From assembly GCA_951813065.1 (NCBI GenBank), contig CATOTH010000001.1, positions 496,001 to 560,000 of the forward strand: a DNA stretch of 64,000 nucleotides, read 5' to 3'. How positions within the stretch are numbered: the first letter of the stretch is position 1; the number at the start of each line of letters is the position of its first letter. Below the pieces are notes generated by a model. The model searched no databases, had not been told where the DNA came from, and worked only from the letters and a program-made list of their open reading frames with translations. Position numbers and translations under genes: made by a program. Of the stretch, positions 10,768-19,240 are shown one piece after another. This stretch comes from an uncultured Bryobacterales bacterium (GTDB taxonomy: Bacteria; Acidobacteriota; Terriglobia; Bryobacterales; UBA6623).

Positions 10768-12561
10768 TTGCTGGAACAGGCCCGCGAGGCGGGCTGGACC
10801 GGCGCGAGGATCGCCCGCGCCACGCTCGCCGGCGGGTCGCCGCCACGCGTCGATTTCGTCGCCGAGCAGGGCCACTGCCGGCGCTGCGGCCGGGTCCTGA
10901 GCCAGCAGAAGAGCCAGACCCGGGTGGTGGCCACGCTGGCGGCCGGCACGTTCCTGGCGCGCGAGATCCGCAAGCACTGCCGCGCCTGCCGGTCCGAGCC
11001 GGCCGCCGTCTGCCGGCAACTGGCCGGTCTGGCCCCGCCCGGCCAGCGCTACGGCTACGACCTGCTCGTGTGGGTCGGGCTGGCCCGCTATCACCGCCAC
11101 CTCCAGCGCGAGGAGATCCGCGCTGCCCTGGACCGCCAGGGCATCCACCTCTCGTCCGGTTCCGTCTCCGCGCTGTGCGATCGCTTCCTGGCGGCGCTGG
11201 AAGCGCTGCACTGGCAGCGGGCCCCGGCCCTGCGCGCTGGCATGCCCCATGGCTATGCCCTGCACATCGATGCCACCGGCGACAAGGGCAAGGGCGGCAC
11301 GTTCCGCTGCCTGGACGGCTGGACCGGCTGGGTCCTGCACGCGGTGCGGATCGGTTCGGAGAACGAGCGCGAACTGCGCCCGGCCGTCGAGCGCACCCTG
11401 GCCGCCTTCGGCGATCCGGTCGCGGTCATGCGCGACCTGGGCGGGGCCGGTGCCAAAGCGGTCGCGGACTGCCGCCAGCGGGGCATCCCCGATCTGCTGT
11501 GCCAGTACCATTTCCTGGCGGCCGTCGGCCACCAGCTGCTCGATGACAGCTACGCCCTGCTGCGCACCCAGATCACCCGCAGCAAGGTGCGCGCTCGTTT
11601 GCGGGAGCTGCTGCGAACGGCCCGCTCGGCCGCGGGCGTGCGCGCGGATCTGCCGGCCCTGCTGCTCTGGATCCTGGAGGGCGAGGGCCGCAAGGACCTG
11701 CCCTATCCCTTCTCCCTGCCGCACCGCGACTTCCACCTCCGTGGCGCGCAATTCCCCGCGGAGCGCGACCGCCGACTGCCCCGGCCGCGCACCCGGGCCG
11801 AACTCCGCGTGCTGCGGCTGGCGGCCGAGGCCTTGGCCGACTACCAGCGGCTGGACCGGCCGGGCTGGGCCGCCGACCGCCTCCAGCGCGGCTGGGCCGT
11901 GTTCTGCCAATTGCGCGCCCTGCTGCGCCTGTCCGACGAGGAACTGCCGGGCGGGCCGCGCCCGCCATCCTCCGCCCCGCTCGGCCCGGCGGCGGCCGCC
12001 GCCCGGCTGCGCGCCATCGCCGCCGACCTGCAGCGCTACCACCAGGACCTGCGCCAGCGGGTCCGGACGCCGGCTGCCGACGGGCCCGGATCGTTCCAGC
12101 CCGACTCGATCGTCCTCCGCTATCTGGACCGCTACGGCGACGGCCTCACCGGCCATCCCGTGGTCCGCGACCAAGCCGGACGGGCGGTGGCGGTCGTCGA
12201 CCGCACCAACAATGTCATCGAGCAGTCCTTCGCCATCACCAAGCAGGGCCTGCGCCGCCGCCTGGGCCGCGCTCAACTGGGGCGCGACCTGGAGGACCAG
12301 CCGGCCCAAGCCGCCCTGGCCGCGAACCTGCGGCATCCCGACTACGTCCGCATCCTGTGCGGCACGCTCGACCAATTGCCCCGGGCCTTCGCCGAACTGG
12401 ACCGCCACCAGCCCACCCGCCCCCCGCGCTTGCAGCGCCACAACCGGGATGCGGAACTGCGCCGACGGAACCGGGCGTGGGCCGACGACGCCCGACATTG
12501 CCCGCCCCCGAACTCACCCAACTACCCACAGGCGCACCCAGAACTACACGTATCCAACTGA
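10768..12561 (+). CDS. Insertion sequence ORF B: DDE-type transposase catalytic part
   Basis: The 597-residue frame carries a Cys-x2-Cys ... Cys-x2-Cys zinc finger near residues 37-76 (CRRCGRVL, CRAC). It continues with GLARYHRHLQREEIRAAL and a probable catalytic set: Asp168 (HIDATGDKGKG), Asp223 (VMRDLGGAG) and Glu485 (RTNNVIEQSF). The frame is open upstream into ORF A through the A5G6 run, so translation likely begins in ORF A rather than at the TTG at 10768. The catalytic assignment is by pattern. The zinc finger followed by a DDE core resembles ISL3 and IS66 proteins in outline only. Confidence 0.75.
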   Translation: MLEQAREAGWTGARIARATLAGGSPPRVDFVAEQGHCRRCGRVLSQQKSQTRVVATLAAGTFLAREIRKHCRACRSEPAAVCRQLAGLAPPGQRYGYDLLVWVGLARYHRHLQREEIRAALDRQGIHLSSGSVSALCDRFLAALEALHWQRAPALRAGMPHGYALHIDATGDKGKGGTFRCLDGWTGWVLHAVRIGSENERELRPAVERTLAAFGDPVAVMRDLGGAGAKAVADCRQRGIPDLLCQYHFLAAVGHQLLDDSYALLRTQITRSKVRARLRELLRTARSAAGVRADLPALLLWILEGEGRKDLPYPFSLPHRDFHLRGAQFPAERDRRLPRPRTRAELRVLRLAAEALADYQRLDRPGWAADRLQRGWAVFCQLRALLRLSDEELPGGPRPPSSAPLGPAAAAARLRAIAADLQRYHQDLRQRVRTPAADGPGSFQPDSIVLRYLDRYGDGLTGHPVVRDQAGRAVAVVDRTNNVIEQSFAITKQGLRRRLGRAQLGRDLEDQPAQAALAANLRHPDYVRILCGTLDQLPRAFAELDRHQPTRPPRLQRHNRDAELRRRNRAWADDARHCPPPNSPNYPQAHPELHVSN

Positions 12562-12576
12562 ATTCTGACGCGGTAG
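12554..12576 (-). repeat. Right terminal inverted repeat
   Basis: This is the right end of the insertion sequence, complementary to 9874-9896 except for one base. It lies 8 bases inside the second copy of the target duplication. Confidence 0.92.
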
Positions 12577-12584
12577 CCTAGTTC
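12577..12584 (+). repeat. Target-site duplication, right copy (8 bp)
   Basis: CCTAGTTC is identical to 9866-9873 and directly follows the right inverted repeat. Confidence 0.93.
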
Positions 12585-12772
12585 GCGGGGATCACGCAGA
12601 AGCAGATTCGGCGAGGCTCCTTTCGCAGCACCCAGGCGCTGGAGTAGGCGATCAGATGGTATCTGGCTGTATGCAATTAGATTCTGAAACCGTTCTTGTG
12701 GATCAAGAGTGCCGATCAGATCTTGGAATCGCTGAAGGATTACTGTGAAGGGATTTCAGACACGGAACACTA
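12577..12772 (+). pseudogene. IS630-family transposase remnant, copy 2, 3' part
   Basis: The sequence resumes the IS630 coding region after the nested element and matches copy 1 through [15 protein letters not shown] to the terminal SDTEH stop. It contains an in-frame TAG (after TQALE) and other changes, so copy 2 was decaying independently of the insertion. At its end it abuts the 3' part of the cytochrome c peroxidase gene. An ATG at 12745 happens to read from the transposase tail into the peroxidase frame. Confidence 0.82.
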
Positions 12773-13347
12773 GCCTCGAGCGGACTGAGTTCGTGGGCAA
12801 TTCGCCTTTCGACCGCTACCTTCTCGGAGGTGACCAAACAGCGATGAGCGAGGAAGCGATTCGCGGCCTTGAGCTGTACCGCGATCCTGAGAAGGGCAAC
12901 TGCGAAGTCTGCCATACGATCAACGAGGAAAAGGGCTATGCCCTGTTCAGCGACGACAAGTTCCACATTCTTGGTGTCGGAGCGGAGATCGACGGCACGT
13001 TGAGCGACATCGGTCGCTTTGAGATCTCGCAAGCCGAGGAGGACCAAGGTGCTTTCAAGACACCGCACCCGCGCAATATCGCCGATAGCGCCCCTTACAT
13101 GCACGACGGGCACCTAAAGACTCTCAAGGAAGTGCTGGACTTCTATAACGGGCCTGGCAACTCGAACGACTTCCGGGACGAGAAGATTAAGGAGCTTGAT
13201 CATCCGACTGCCCAGGAGCGGGCAGATCTGATCGTCTTCATGGAGGCGCTTACGGGCGAGCATCCAGCGAAAGTCGGCTCTCCTAGCGAGGACGAGCCCG
13301 AGGCCACCGAACCAGCCGAAGCCTCCGCGGACGGTTCAAGTCCGTAG
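12773..13347 (+). pseudogene. 3' fragment of a di-heme cytochrome c peroxidase gene (MauG/CcpA type)
   Basis: The frame begins at the IS630 junction with LERTEFVGNSPFDRYL, the conserved mid-protein motif of di-heme peroxidases. It carries one CxxCH heme site (CEVCHT) and the family's C-terminal signature FKTPHPRNIADSAPYMHDGHL, with the axial Met region, then EVLDFYNGPG. About 30 acidic residues end the protein. The first heme domain, signal peptide and peroxidase active-site half are absent; a matching 5' end lies at 4989-5166. An in-frame ATG at 12745 inside the IS630 tail could start a soluble fragment of 200 residues, but it would have no export signal for heme attachment. Confidence 0.85.
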
Positions 13348-13637
13348 CATCCCTGGTACTGGCGGCCCACCCGATAAGAACCAGCCAGCAACTTCTCGCG
13401 CAGTCGCTGCAAGGCCCCACCACCGTAATGCGACTGGACGATGAATTCCCGATCGCCAGTCTTGGCCGTGGGTTTCTCGATGCGTGGCCAAGGGGGCGGC
13501 GTGCTTTAGGCGTCGATCCAACTGCTGTTCGGAGGTGACTTACACACCGCAGTACTGCAGAGTCTCTGGTTCACCGCCCCTGCCGCCGAGTCAACAGCCG
13601 CATTCGTGCGTTGATCGACGCGGCGTTGGACCCGCGA

Positions 13638-14522
13638 CTACCGAAACACCACGAACGGGTGGAACAATCGCGGACTCACAGCCTTGCCAAGACACAGCAA
13701 GCGGCCTTCCGGGTCAACAGCCTTGACAAGGCGTGCCTGGCTGCAGCGACCGAACGGACTGGCCCGAAACTGGCGGCCCTGACGGATTCGGCTGGCTGCG
13801 ACTGCGTCCACGCGCTCTACCGGGAGTTCCGGCAGCAGGTCCAACGGCGATACCAAGGCTTCGCGGATGCGGTCCTGGCGCTGCAGGTCCTTCAGTGACT
13901 CCAGCGTGCAAGAGTCGGCGATCCCGAACTCGCCAACTTGCGTGCGGCGCAGTGCCGCTATGTGTGCCCCGCATCCCAGCCTCGTGCCGAGATCATGAGC
14001 CAAGGACCGGATGTATGTGCCGGCCGAGCAGAGGCAGCGTGCCGTGGCGCACGGGCCCTCGACCGCAAGCAATTCAAGTTCGTGAATTTCGACGGTGAGC
14101 GGCTTCAAGTCCACCGGTTCGTGGTTGCGGACTCGCTTGTACGCTGGCACGCCACCGACCTTCTTGGCGGAAACCGGAGGCGGAACCTGGCGGACCGCAC
14201 CCCTGAAATCCGCCAAGAGCGCCTCCAATTGGGTTGCATCCAGATCGACCGGAACAGGCTCGCTCAGCGGTTCGCCGTCAGCGTCGTACGTCGTGGTAGC
14301 CCACCCGAATCGGATCCTGGCAACGTACTCGCGCGTGTGCCCAAGATAGAACCGGGAAAATCGAGTCGCCCGCCCGACAAGGAGGGGCAACACGCCCGTG
14401 GCGAGCGGGTCGAGCGTACCCAGATGACCGACTTTTTCCCCGTCAAGGAGTTTCCGCACGCGGAGGACAGCCCCGGAAGACGTGATGCCGGCGGGCTTGT
14501 CCAGGATGATTGCGCCGTCCAT
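13638..14522 (-). CDS. truB: tRNA pseudouridine(55) synthase TruB
   Basis: TruB converts U55 in the T-loop of tRNAs to pseudouridine. The 294-residue protein from the ATG at 14522 starts with the typical GAIILDKPAGITS, followed by the catalytic motif GHLGTLDPLATGVLP with the nucleophile Asp. Later it has the CSAGTYIRSLAHDLG motif of the TruB family. The frame is open to 14579, but the additional residues are not family-like. It lies 10 bases after the stop of the waaF-like gene on the same strand and is probably co-transcribed with it. Confidence 0.95.
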   Translation of the reverse strand: MDGAIILDKPAGITSSGAVLRVRKLLDGEKVGHLGTLDPLATGVLPLLVGRATRFSRFYLGHTREYVARIRFGWATTTYDADGEPLSEPVPVDLDATQLEALLADFRGAVRQVPPPVSAKKVGGVPAYKRVRNHEPVDLKPLTVEIHELELLAVEGPCATARCLCSAGTYIRSLAHDLGTRLGCGAHIAALRRTQVGEFGIADSCTLESLKDLQRQDRIREALVSPLDLLPELPVERVDAVAASRIRQGRQFRASPFGRCSQARLVKAVDPEGRLLCLGKAVSPRLFHPFVVFR

Positions 14523-14532
14523 GGCCCAGGTC

Positions 14533-15591
14533 TCACGGCTGCGTCCGATTCGCCGGTCTGACCTCGCCAAGCAACGCACGTGCTACGTTGACCACGCGGT
14601 CAGCACTGACTCCGGTCATGCACGGATGGCCGTCGACGATGCACTCCCGAAGCAGGCAAGGCGAGCAGTCGACCGGCTCGCGGATCACCCGAGCCGTGGA
14701 CGAGGCCGGTCCCGTCGCGTCCGCATCGGTGGCCCCGAAGACTGCCACGGTCGGAATGCCAAGCGCCGCAGCAGCGTGCATCGATCCCGAATCGTTCGTC
14801 AGGTAGAGGGTGCATGTCGAAGCGAGTTCCAGGTACTCGGCCAGGGTGGTGTCACCGGCCAGGGCGCGAGCCCTCTCTCCGACGCCCTTGGCAACCTCCT
14901 GAGCGAGCGGCATTTCAGACGAAGAACCGAACACAGCAACGTTCGCGCCAAGATCGTCCGCCAGTGCTGCGGCAGCGGCGGCGAAGCGCTCCGGCAGCCA
15001 TTGCTTGGCGGCTCCAAACGCAGCTCCGGGACTGACGCCAATCCAAGGCCCTTCGGGCAATCCGCGACGTCTCCACTGCGCGGCGCCCCTGCTGCGCCGA
15101 TCTGACAGTCCCCCCAGCCGTGACTCCGCATCGGCAGGCATGGATTCGATCAGTCCCGCCCGGCGCAGCAATTCGAGGTAGTAAAAACGCTGGTGGCGCG
15201 GGATCTCTCCCGGCGAAGGCCTCGGTATCCGACCAGTCAGAAACGGTCCGCGACCGTCGCGGTCAAACCCGATCCGCTCCGGGATTCCGGCCCGCCATGC
15301 CAGCCAGGCGGCGTCGAAGGCGTTCTGCAACAGAATCGCGCGCTGGAATTTCCGTTCGCGCAATGCGCGCGCGAGCCGCTCCCTCCCGAGCAAGCCCCGA
15401 TGCTGGGCGCGCTTGTGGTACAGGGCTACCTCGTCGCAGAATGGCTCGCCCGCATACAATCCGGCGACCCAAGGGTGTGCCAGAACGGTGATATGCCAGC
15501 CCGGATGCACCCGTCGAATCTCGCGTAACGCGGGGATCGACATGACGGCGTCGCCGAGCCAATTCGTCGCGCGAACAAGAAGACGCTGCAT
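14533..15591 (-). CDS. waaF: Glycosyltransferase family 9, LPS heptosyltransferase II-like
   Basis: This 352-residue protein resembles WaaF, which adds the second heptose to the lipopolysaccharide inner core at the cytoplasmic face of the inner membrane. The N-terminal RATNWLGDAVMSIPALREI is the classic start of the family. The C-terminal nucleotide-sugar site is seen in SPGAAFGAAKQWLPERF and LYLTNDSGSMHAAAALGIPTVAVFG. Two cysteines (CSPCLLREC) near the end are also common in WaaF. The nearby rfbB and rfbC genes at 19-21 kb are a second hint of surface polysaccharide synthesis. Substrate specificity is inferred. Confidence 0.87.
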   Translation of the reverse strand: MQRLLVRATNWLGDAVMSIPALREIRRVHPGWHITVLAHPWVAGLYAGEPFCDEVALYHKRAQHRGLLGRERLARALRERKFQRAILLQNAFDAAWLAWRAGIPERIGFDRDGRGPFLTGRIPRPSPGEIPRHQRFYYLELLRRAGLIESMPADAESRLGGLSDRRSRGAAQWRRRGLPEGPWIGVSPGAAFGAAKQWLPERFAAAAAALADDLGANVAVFGSSSEMPLAQEVAKGVGERARALAGDTTLAEYLELASTCTLYLTNDSGSMHAAAALGIPTVAVFGATDADATGPASSTARVIREPVDCSPCLLRECIVDGHPCMTGVSADRVVNVARALLGEVRPANRTQP

Positions 15592-15654
15592 TCGGATCTG
15601 CTCTTAGCGTAGCGGCAGGGGGCATCGAGAGACTGCGACCACTAGAATCGACTT

Positions 15655-16959
15655 ATGCTTCGAATCCCAATTCCGGCGATCTTGCTCGCCTCCGCGTTAG
15701 GAGCCCAGGAAGTGCCACAGGCGTTTCTGGGCGCACGCGTCCTGCCTATAACCGGCCCGCCGATCGAGAACGGAACGGTCGTGATCCATGAGGGCAAGAT
15801 CGTTGCCGTCGGTGCCGCTTCGGAGATCGAGATCCCGGGAGACGCCGAGCGCCATCCATCCGAGGGCAAGGTTGTCATGCCTGGTTTCGTTGACACGCAC
15901 AGCCATGCGGGAAACGTCGAGGGCGGCGACCGCAGTGCGGCAATGCACCCGGACGTTCGCGCGCTCGATTCAATCAACGTCAGGGACGCCCGGATTCAAA
16001 AGGCCCAGGCCGGAGGTATCACCACATCGAACATCATGTCGGGATCGGGGCACTTGCTGAGCGGCCAGACGCTGTACATCAAGCATCGCGACGCCAAGGC
16101 GATCGACGAATTCTTCCTGTACCGCGACGACGGATCGCTGGCCTTTGGAGTCAAGATGGCCAATGGCACGAACTCAAGGCGCGATCCACCGTTCCCAGGA
16201 ACGCGGGCCAAGTCCGCAGCGATCGTGCGGGAGCAGTTTCTCAAGGCGATTGAGTATCGCGAGCAGGTCGCGGGGGCTGATGGCGATCCCAGCGAGCTGC
16301 CTCCGCGCGACCTGGGTCTTGAGACGCTGGCCGATGTGCTCGAAGGCAAGCGTGTCGTCCATTTCCATACCCATCGGCACGACGACATCGTGACCATTCT
16401 CCGCCTGGCGCAGGAATTCGACTTCAAGGTGGTCTTGCAGCACGTCAGCGACGGATGGCTGGTCGCCGACCGCATCGCCACTTCTCCGCACGTGCTGGGC
16501 GCTTCCCTGATCTTGATTGACAGTCCGGGAGGCAAGATCGAGGCCAAGGACAACCGTTTCGAAACCGCCGCCGTGCTGGATCAGGCAGGCGTCGTGACAG
16601 GGTTCCATACGGACGATTCAATCACTGATTCCAGGCTGTTCAATCGCATGGCCGCGCTGGCTGTCCGCGCGGGGATGTCTCGCGAGAGGGCTCTTTACGG
16701 TCTCACTATGGCCGGGGCCATCATGCTGGAGATGGAGGATCGAGTCGGATCGCTCGAACCAGGGAAGGACGCCGATCTCGTCGTCTTCTCGGGCGATCCC
16801 CTGAGTGTCTACTCGCAGGTGCTTGAGACCTGGGTGGACGGCGTGAAGGTATTCGACCGATCCGACCCCAAGGACAGGCTGTACGCGGAAGGCGGTTTCG
16901 GAGCGAGCAGCGAGCAGAGCGACACGATCCATGGCATCGCGAGAGGAGAGTACCAATGA
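15655..16959 (+). CDS. Exported amidohydrolase (imidazolonepropionase-like), catalytically intact
   Basis: The 434-residue protein has a short N-terminal hydrophobic signal (MLRIPIPAILLASALGAQ) and the composite barrel of the amidohydrolase superfamily. Metal and catalytic residues are all visible: His82 and His84 (DTHSH), the HFHTHRH cluster at 236-242, His263 (LQHVSDGW), and His318-x-Asp320 (GFHTDDS). The end has the usual RVGSLEPGKDADLVVFSGDP segment. It therefore probably hydrolyses an amide or cyclic amide outside the cytoplasm, but the substrate is unknown. It is the first gene of a three-gene operon joined by ATGA overlaps. Its partner downstream is a paralogue with the metal ligands replaced. 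Confidence 0.88.
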   Translation: MLRIPIPAILLASALGAQEVPQAFLGARVLPITGPPIENGTVVIHEGKIVAVGAASEIEIPGDAERHPSEGKVVMPGFVDTHSHAGNVEGGDRSAAMHPDVRALDSINVRDARIQKAQAGGITTSNIMSGSGHLLSGQTLYIKHRDAKAIDEFFLYRDDGSLAFGVKMANGTNSRRDPPFPGTRAKSAAIVREQFLKAIEYREQVAGADGDPSELPPRDLGLETLADVLEGKRVVHFHTHRHDDIVTILRLAQEFDFKVVLQHVSDGWLVADRIATSPHVLGASLILIDSPGGKIEAKDNRFETAAVLDQAGVVTGFHTDDSITDSRLFNRMAALAVRAGMSRERALYGLTMAGAIMLEMEDRVGSLEPGKDADLVVFSGDPLSVYSQVLETWVDGVKVFDRSDPKDRLYAEGGFGASSEQSDTIHGIARGEYQ

Positions 16960-18173
16960 CCATCGCGAACCAAATTGCAGGCATGCTGGCGCTGGTAGCC
17001 GCTGCAGGCGCGGCATTCGGTCAGGTCGCGGTCCGAGGGGACACGGTCTACACGATGGCGGGAGATCCTCTCCAAGACGCTGTCGTCGTGATCCAGGACG
17101 GCAAGATCAGCCGCGTCGGGGCAGCATCGGATGTGGACATCCCGGACGGCTTCCGCATCTTGCGCGCCAAGATCGTGACGCCCGGACTGATTGACGCCCG
17201 TTGCACAATCGGAACGAGTGGCTACCTCAACCAGCCCCACGACCAAGATCAAGCGGAAAGCTCAGAGCCGATGCAACCGGAACTCCGTGCCATCGATGCG
17301 TACAACCCCCGGGAGACACTCGTCAGTTGGGCAAGAGGCTACGGGGTCACCACGCTTCACACCGGGCACGCACCGCGCGGCTTGATCAGCGGGCAGACCG
17401 CGATTGTCAAGACACACGGGGAGACGGTTGACGAAGCGGTTGTCAAACCGCTGGCGATGATTGCCGCGACGTTCGGGGAGGGGGCGCGGGAGAGCGAAAG
17501 CAAGGCTCCCGGCACACGAGCGAAAATGGCAGCCTTGCTCCGGGCCGAATTCATCAAGGCCCAGGAATACGCAACGAAACGAGAGGGGACCGACGAGGAC
17601 AAGAAGCCGGACCGTGACTTGCGGCTTGAGGCACTCGGCCGGGTGCTTGCGGGCGAGGTGCCGCTGCTCGTGACCGCCCAGCGCGCACAGGACATCTTGA
17701 CCGTCCTGCGTATCCACGAGGAGTTCGACATCCCGGTCGTGCTGGACGGCGCCGCGGAGGCTTACGAGTTGCTCGACCGCATTCGCGATTCGCAAGTGCC
17801 GGTGATCGTTCACCCAACGATGATGCGCTCCCGAGGAGAGACAGAAAACCTGAGCTTCGAGACAGCTTCCCTGCTCTACGAGGCGGGGATCCTGACGGCA
17901 ATCCAGGGGGGGTACGAGTCCTACGTCCCGAAGAGCCGCCTCGTGCTCTTCGAAGCTGGTGTCGCCGCGGCGCACGGACTCGGGTTCGAGAACGCGTTGC
18001 GCAGCATCACGATCGACGCTGCCCGAATCCTGGGCATTGACGACCGGGTTGGATCAATCGAAATCGGCAAGGACGGTGACCTGGCCCTCTACGACGAGGA
18101 TCCTTTCGAGTACACCTCGCACTGCATCGGCGTGGTGATCGACGGCGAAGTAGTGAGCGAGGAGATCCGATGA
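16956..18173 (+). CDS. Exported amidohydrolase paralogue lacking metal ligands (probable pseudoenzyme)
   Basis: The 405-residue protein has a signal peptide (IAGMLALVAAAGAAFGQ) and the same fold as its upstream neighbour, with matching landmarks: DAVVVIQDGKISRVGAASDV, GLIDA and RVGSIEIGKDGDLALYDEDP. The ligands are gone. The HxH motif is Arg82-Cys-Thr84, the HFHTH cluster reads LLVTAQRAQD, the LQHVSDG His is replaced by LDGAAEAY, and GFHTDD has become AIQGGYES. The substitutions are clean, the frame is open and the start overlaps the previous stop (ATGA). This looks like a maintained non-catalytic subunit, not a decaying copy. Heterodimer formation with the upstream enzyme is inference. Confidence 0.85.
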   Translation: MTIANQIAGMLALVAAAGAAFGQVAVRGDTVYTMAGDPLQDAVVVIQDGKISRVGAASDVDIPDGFRILRAKIVTPGLIDARCTIGTSGYLNQPHDQDQAESSEPMQPELRAIDAYNPRETLVSWARGYGVTTLHTGHAPRGLISGQTAIVKTHGETVDEAVVKPLAMIAATFGEGARESESKAPGTRAKMAALLRAEFIKAQEYATKREGTDEDKKPDRDLRLEALGRVLAGEVPLLVTAQRAQDILTVLRIHEEFDIPVVLDGAAEAYELLDRIRDSQVPVIVHPTMMRSRGETENLSFETASLLYEAGILTAIQGGYESYVPKSRLVLFEAGVAAAHGLGFENALRSITIDAARILGIDDRVGSIEIGKDGDLALYDEDPFEYTSHCIGVVIDGEVVSEEIR

Positions 18174-19171
18174 AGCTGGTGCTCTTCCCTGCGGTCGAGC
18201 CCCCCAGGCTCAACAGGATCGCAGGCGCATGCCGCGAAATGCGGATCTCGAACTGCACCAGCGAGATTGACGCAGTATGGGAGATTACTGACGCCGACGC
18301 CTTTTTCGGCAAGCTCACTCCGGAAATGCTGGCCGCCGCCGGCCAGCTGCGGTGGGTCCAGTCGCCCACGGCCAGCCTCGAGCACTACATTTTTCCGGAG
18401 CTTGTATCGCATCCGCTCCAGCTGACGAACATGCGCGGACTGTTCCATGACAATATCGCCGACCATGTCTTTGGTTGTATGCTGTGCTTCGCCCGAAACC
18501 TGCATGTCTACATTCGGCAGCAGGAGCGTGCCGAATGGAAGCCGCACGGCGGAATCAAGGAAGGCCAGGCATTCCGCAGCGGTCCGGCTGTGACCACGGC
18601 CGTCGACCGAGCGCATACGACGTTGGGGGGATCAACGCTGGGAGTGGTAGGCCTAGGGTCGATCGGAGCAGAGATTGCCCGTCGGGGCGTGTGTTTCGGC
18701 ATGCAGGTCGTGGCAGTCGACAGCAACTCGAGAGAAGCTCCCGACGGGGTAGCTGGGCCGTGGGGCACGGACCGCCTCGACAGCTTGCTCGAAGCGAGCG
18801 ACTACGTGGTCATCGCCGCTCCGCACACTCCGCAAACCGAGAAGCTGTTCTCGGCTGGAAAGTTCACGCGGATGAAATCCACCGCAGTGCTTATCAACAT
18901 AGGCCGCGGCGCGATCGTGGATCTTGCCGACCTCACCAAGGCCCTGGCAACGGGCCAGATCGGGGGCGCGGCCCTGGACGTCTTCGAAGTCGAACCGCTC
19001 CCCTCGGATCATCCCCTGTGGGGCTTCGAGAATGTCATCCTGACGCCCCACATCGCCGGGCACTCGCCGGCAATCGCCGAACGTCACCTGGAAGTGCTGC
19101 TGGCAAACATCAGCCGCTTCAAGCGCGGGGCGCCGCTGCTCAATGTCGTCGACAAGGAACGCTGGTTCTAA
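18170..19171 (+). CDS. D-2-hydroxyacid dehydrogenase, NAD(P)-dependent
   Basis: The 333-residue protein has the Rossmann motif GVVGLGSIGAEIARR and the family signature INIGRGAIVDLADL. The catalytic His is in LTPHIAGHSP, and the Arg/Glu of the relay lie in the NIGRGA and DVFEVEPLP regions. It would interconvert a 2-oxo acid and a D-2-hydroxy acid in the cytoplasm, and the substrate is not evident. The start overlaps the stop of the second amidohydrolase gene by ATGA, so the three proteins are translationally coupled. No signal peptide is present, unlike the two amidohydrolases. Confidence 0.88.
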   Translation: MKLVLFPAVEPPRLNRIAGACREMRISNCTSEIDAVWEITDADAFFGKLTPEMLAAAGQLRWVQSPTASLEHYIFPELVSHPLQLTNMRGLFHDNIADHVFGCMLCFARNLHVYIRQQERAEWKPHGGIKEGQAFRSGPAVTTAVDRAHTTLGGSTLGVVGLGSIGAEIARRGVCFGMQVVAVDSNSREAPDGVAGPWGTDRLDSLLEASDYVVIAAPHTPQTEKLFSAGKFTRMKSTAVLINIGRGAIVDLADLTKALATGQIGGAALDVFEVEPLPSDHPLWGFENVILTPHIAGHSPAIAERHLEVLLANISRFKRGAPLLNVVDKERWF

Positions 19172-19240
19172 TGCCCGTCTACACGGGCGAACCCGCGGCC
19201 ACGGGTTCCGGGATCGCCGTCCTCGAAGCTGCGGAGCGAC

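Larger units (their letters stand above)
9874..12576 (+). mobile_element. Complete 2.7-kb insertion sequence, nested in IS630 copy 2
   Basis: The element has 23-bp terminal inverted repeats with one mismatch (left 9874-9896 beginning CTACCGCGTCAGAATTC; right 12554-12576). It is flanked by an exact 8-bp duplication, CCTAGTTC. It encodes two overlapping-phase ORFs (10085-10762 and 10768-12561) that probably make one transposase by -1 frameshifting at an A5G6 run. Intact ends, a perfect duplication and long open frames point to a recent insertion. An 8-bp duplication occurs in families such as IS66 and ISL3, but the proteins do not clearly match either by eye, so the family is left open. Confidence 0.93.

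Noticed and set aside
10621..12498. Long minus-strand frame (625 codons) opposite the transposase
   Set aside because: It is the antisense shadow of ORF B in very GC-rich sequence: its composition is Ala/Gly/Arg/Gln-rich and it has no domain.
12745..13347. Intact 200-residue cytochrome protein starting at ATG 12745
   Set aside because: The first 9-10 codons are the tail of the IS630 transposase read in another frame. Without an export signal the heme could not be attached, so it is treated as a gene fragment.
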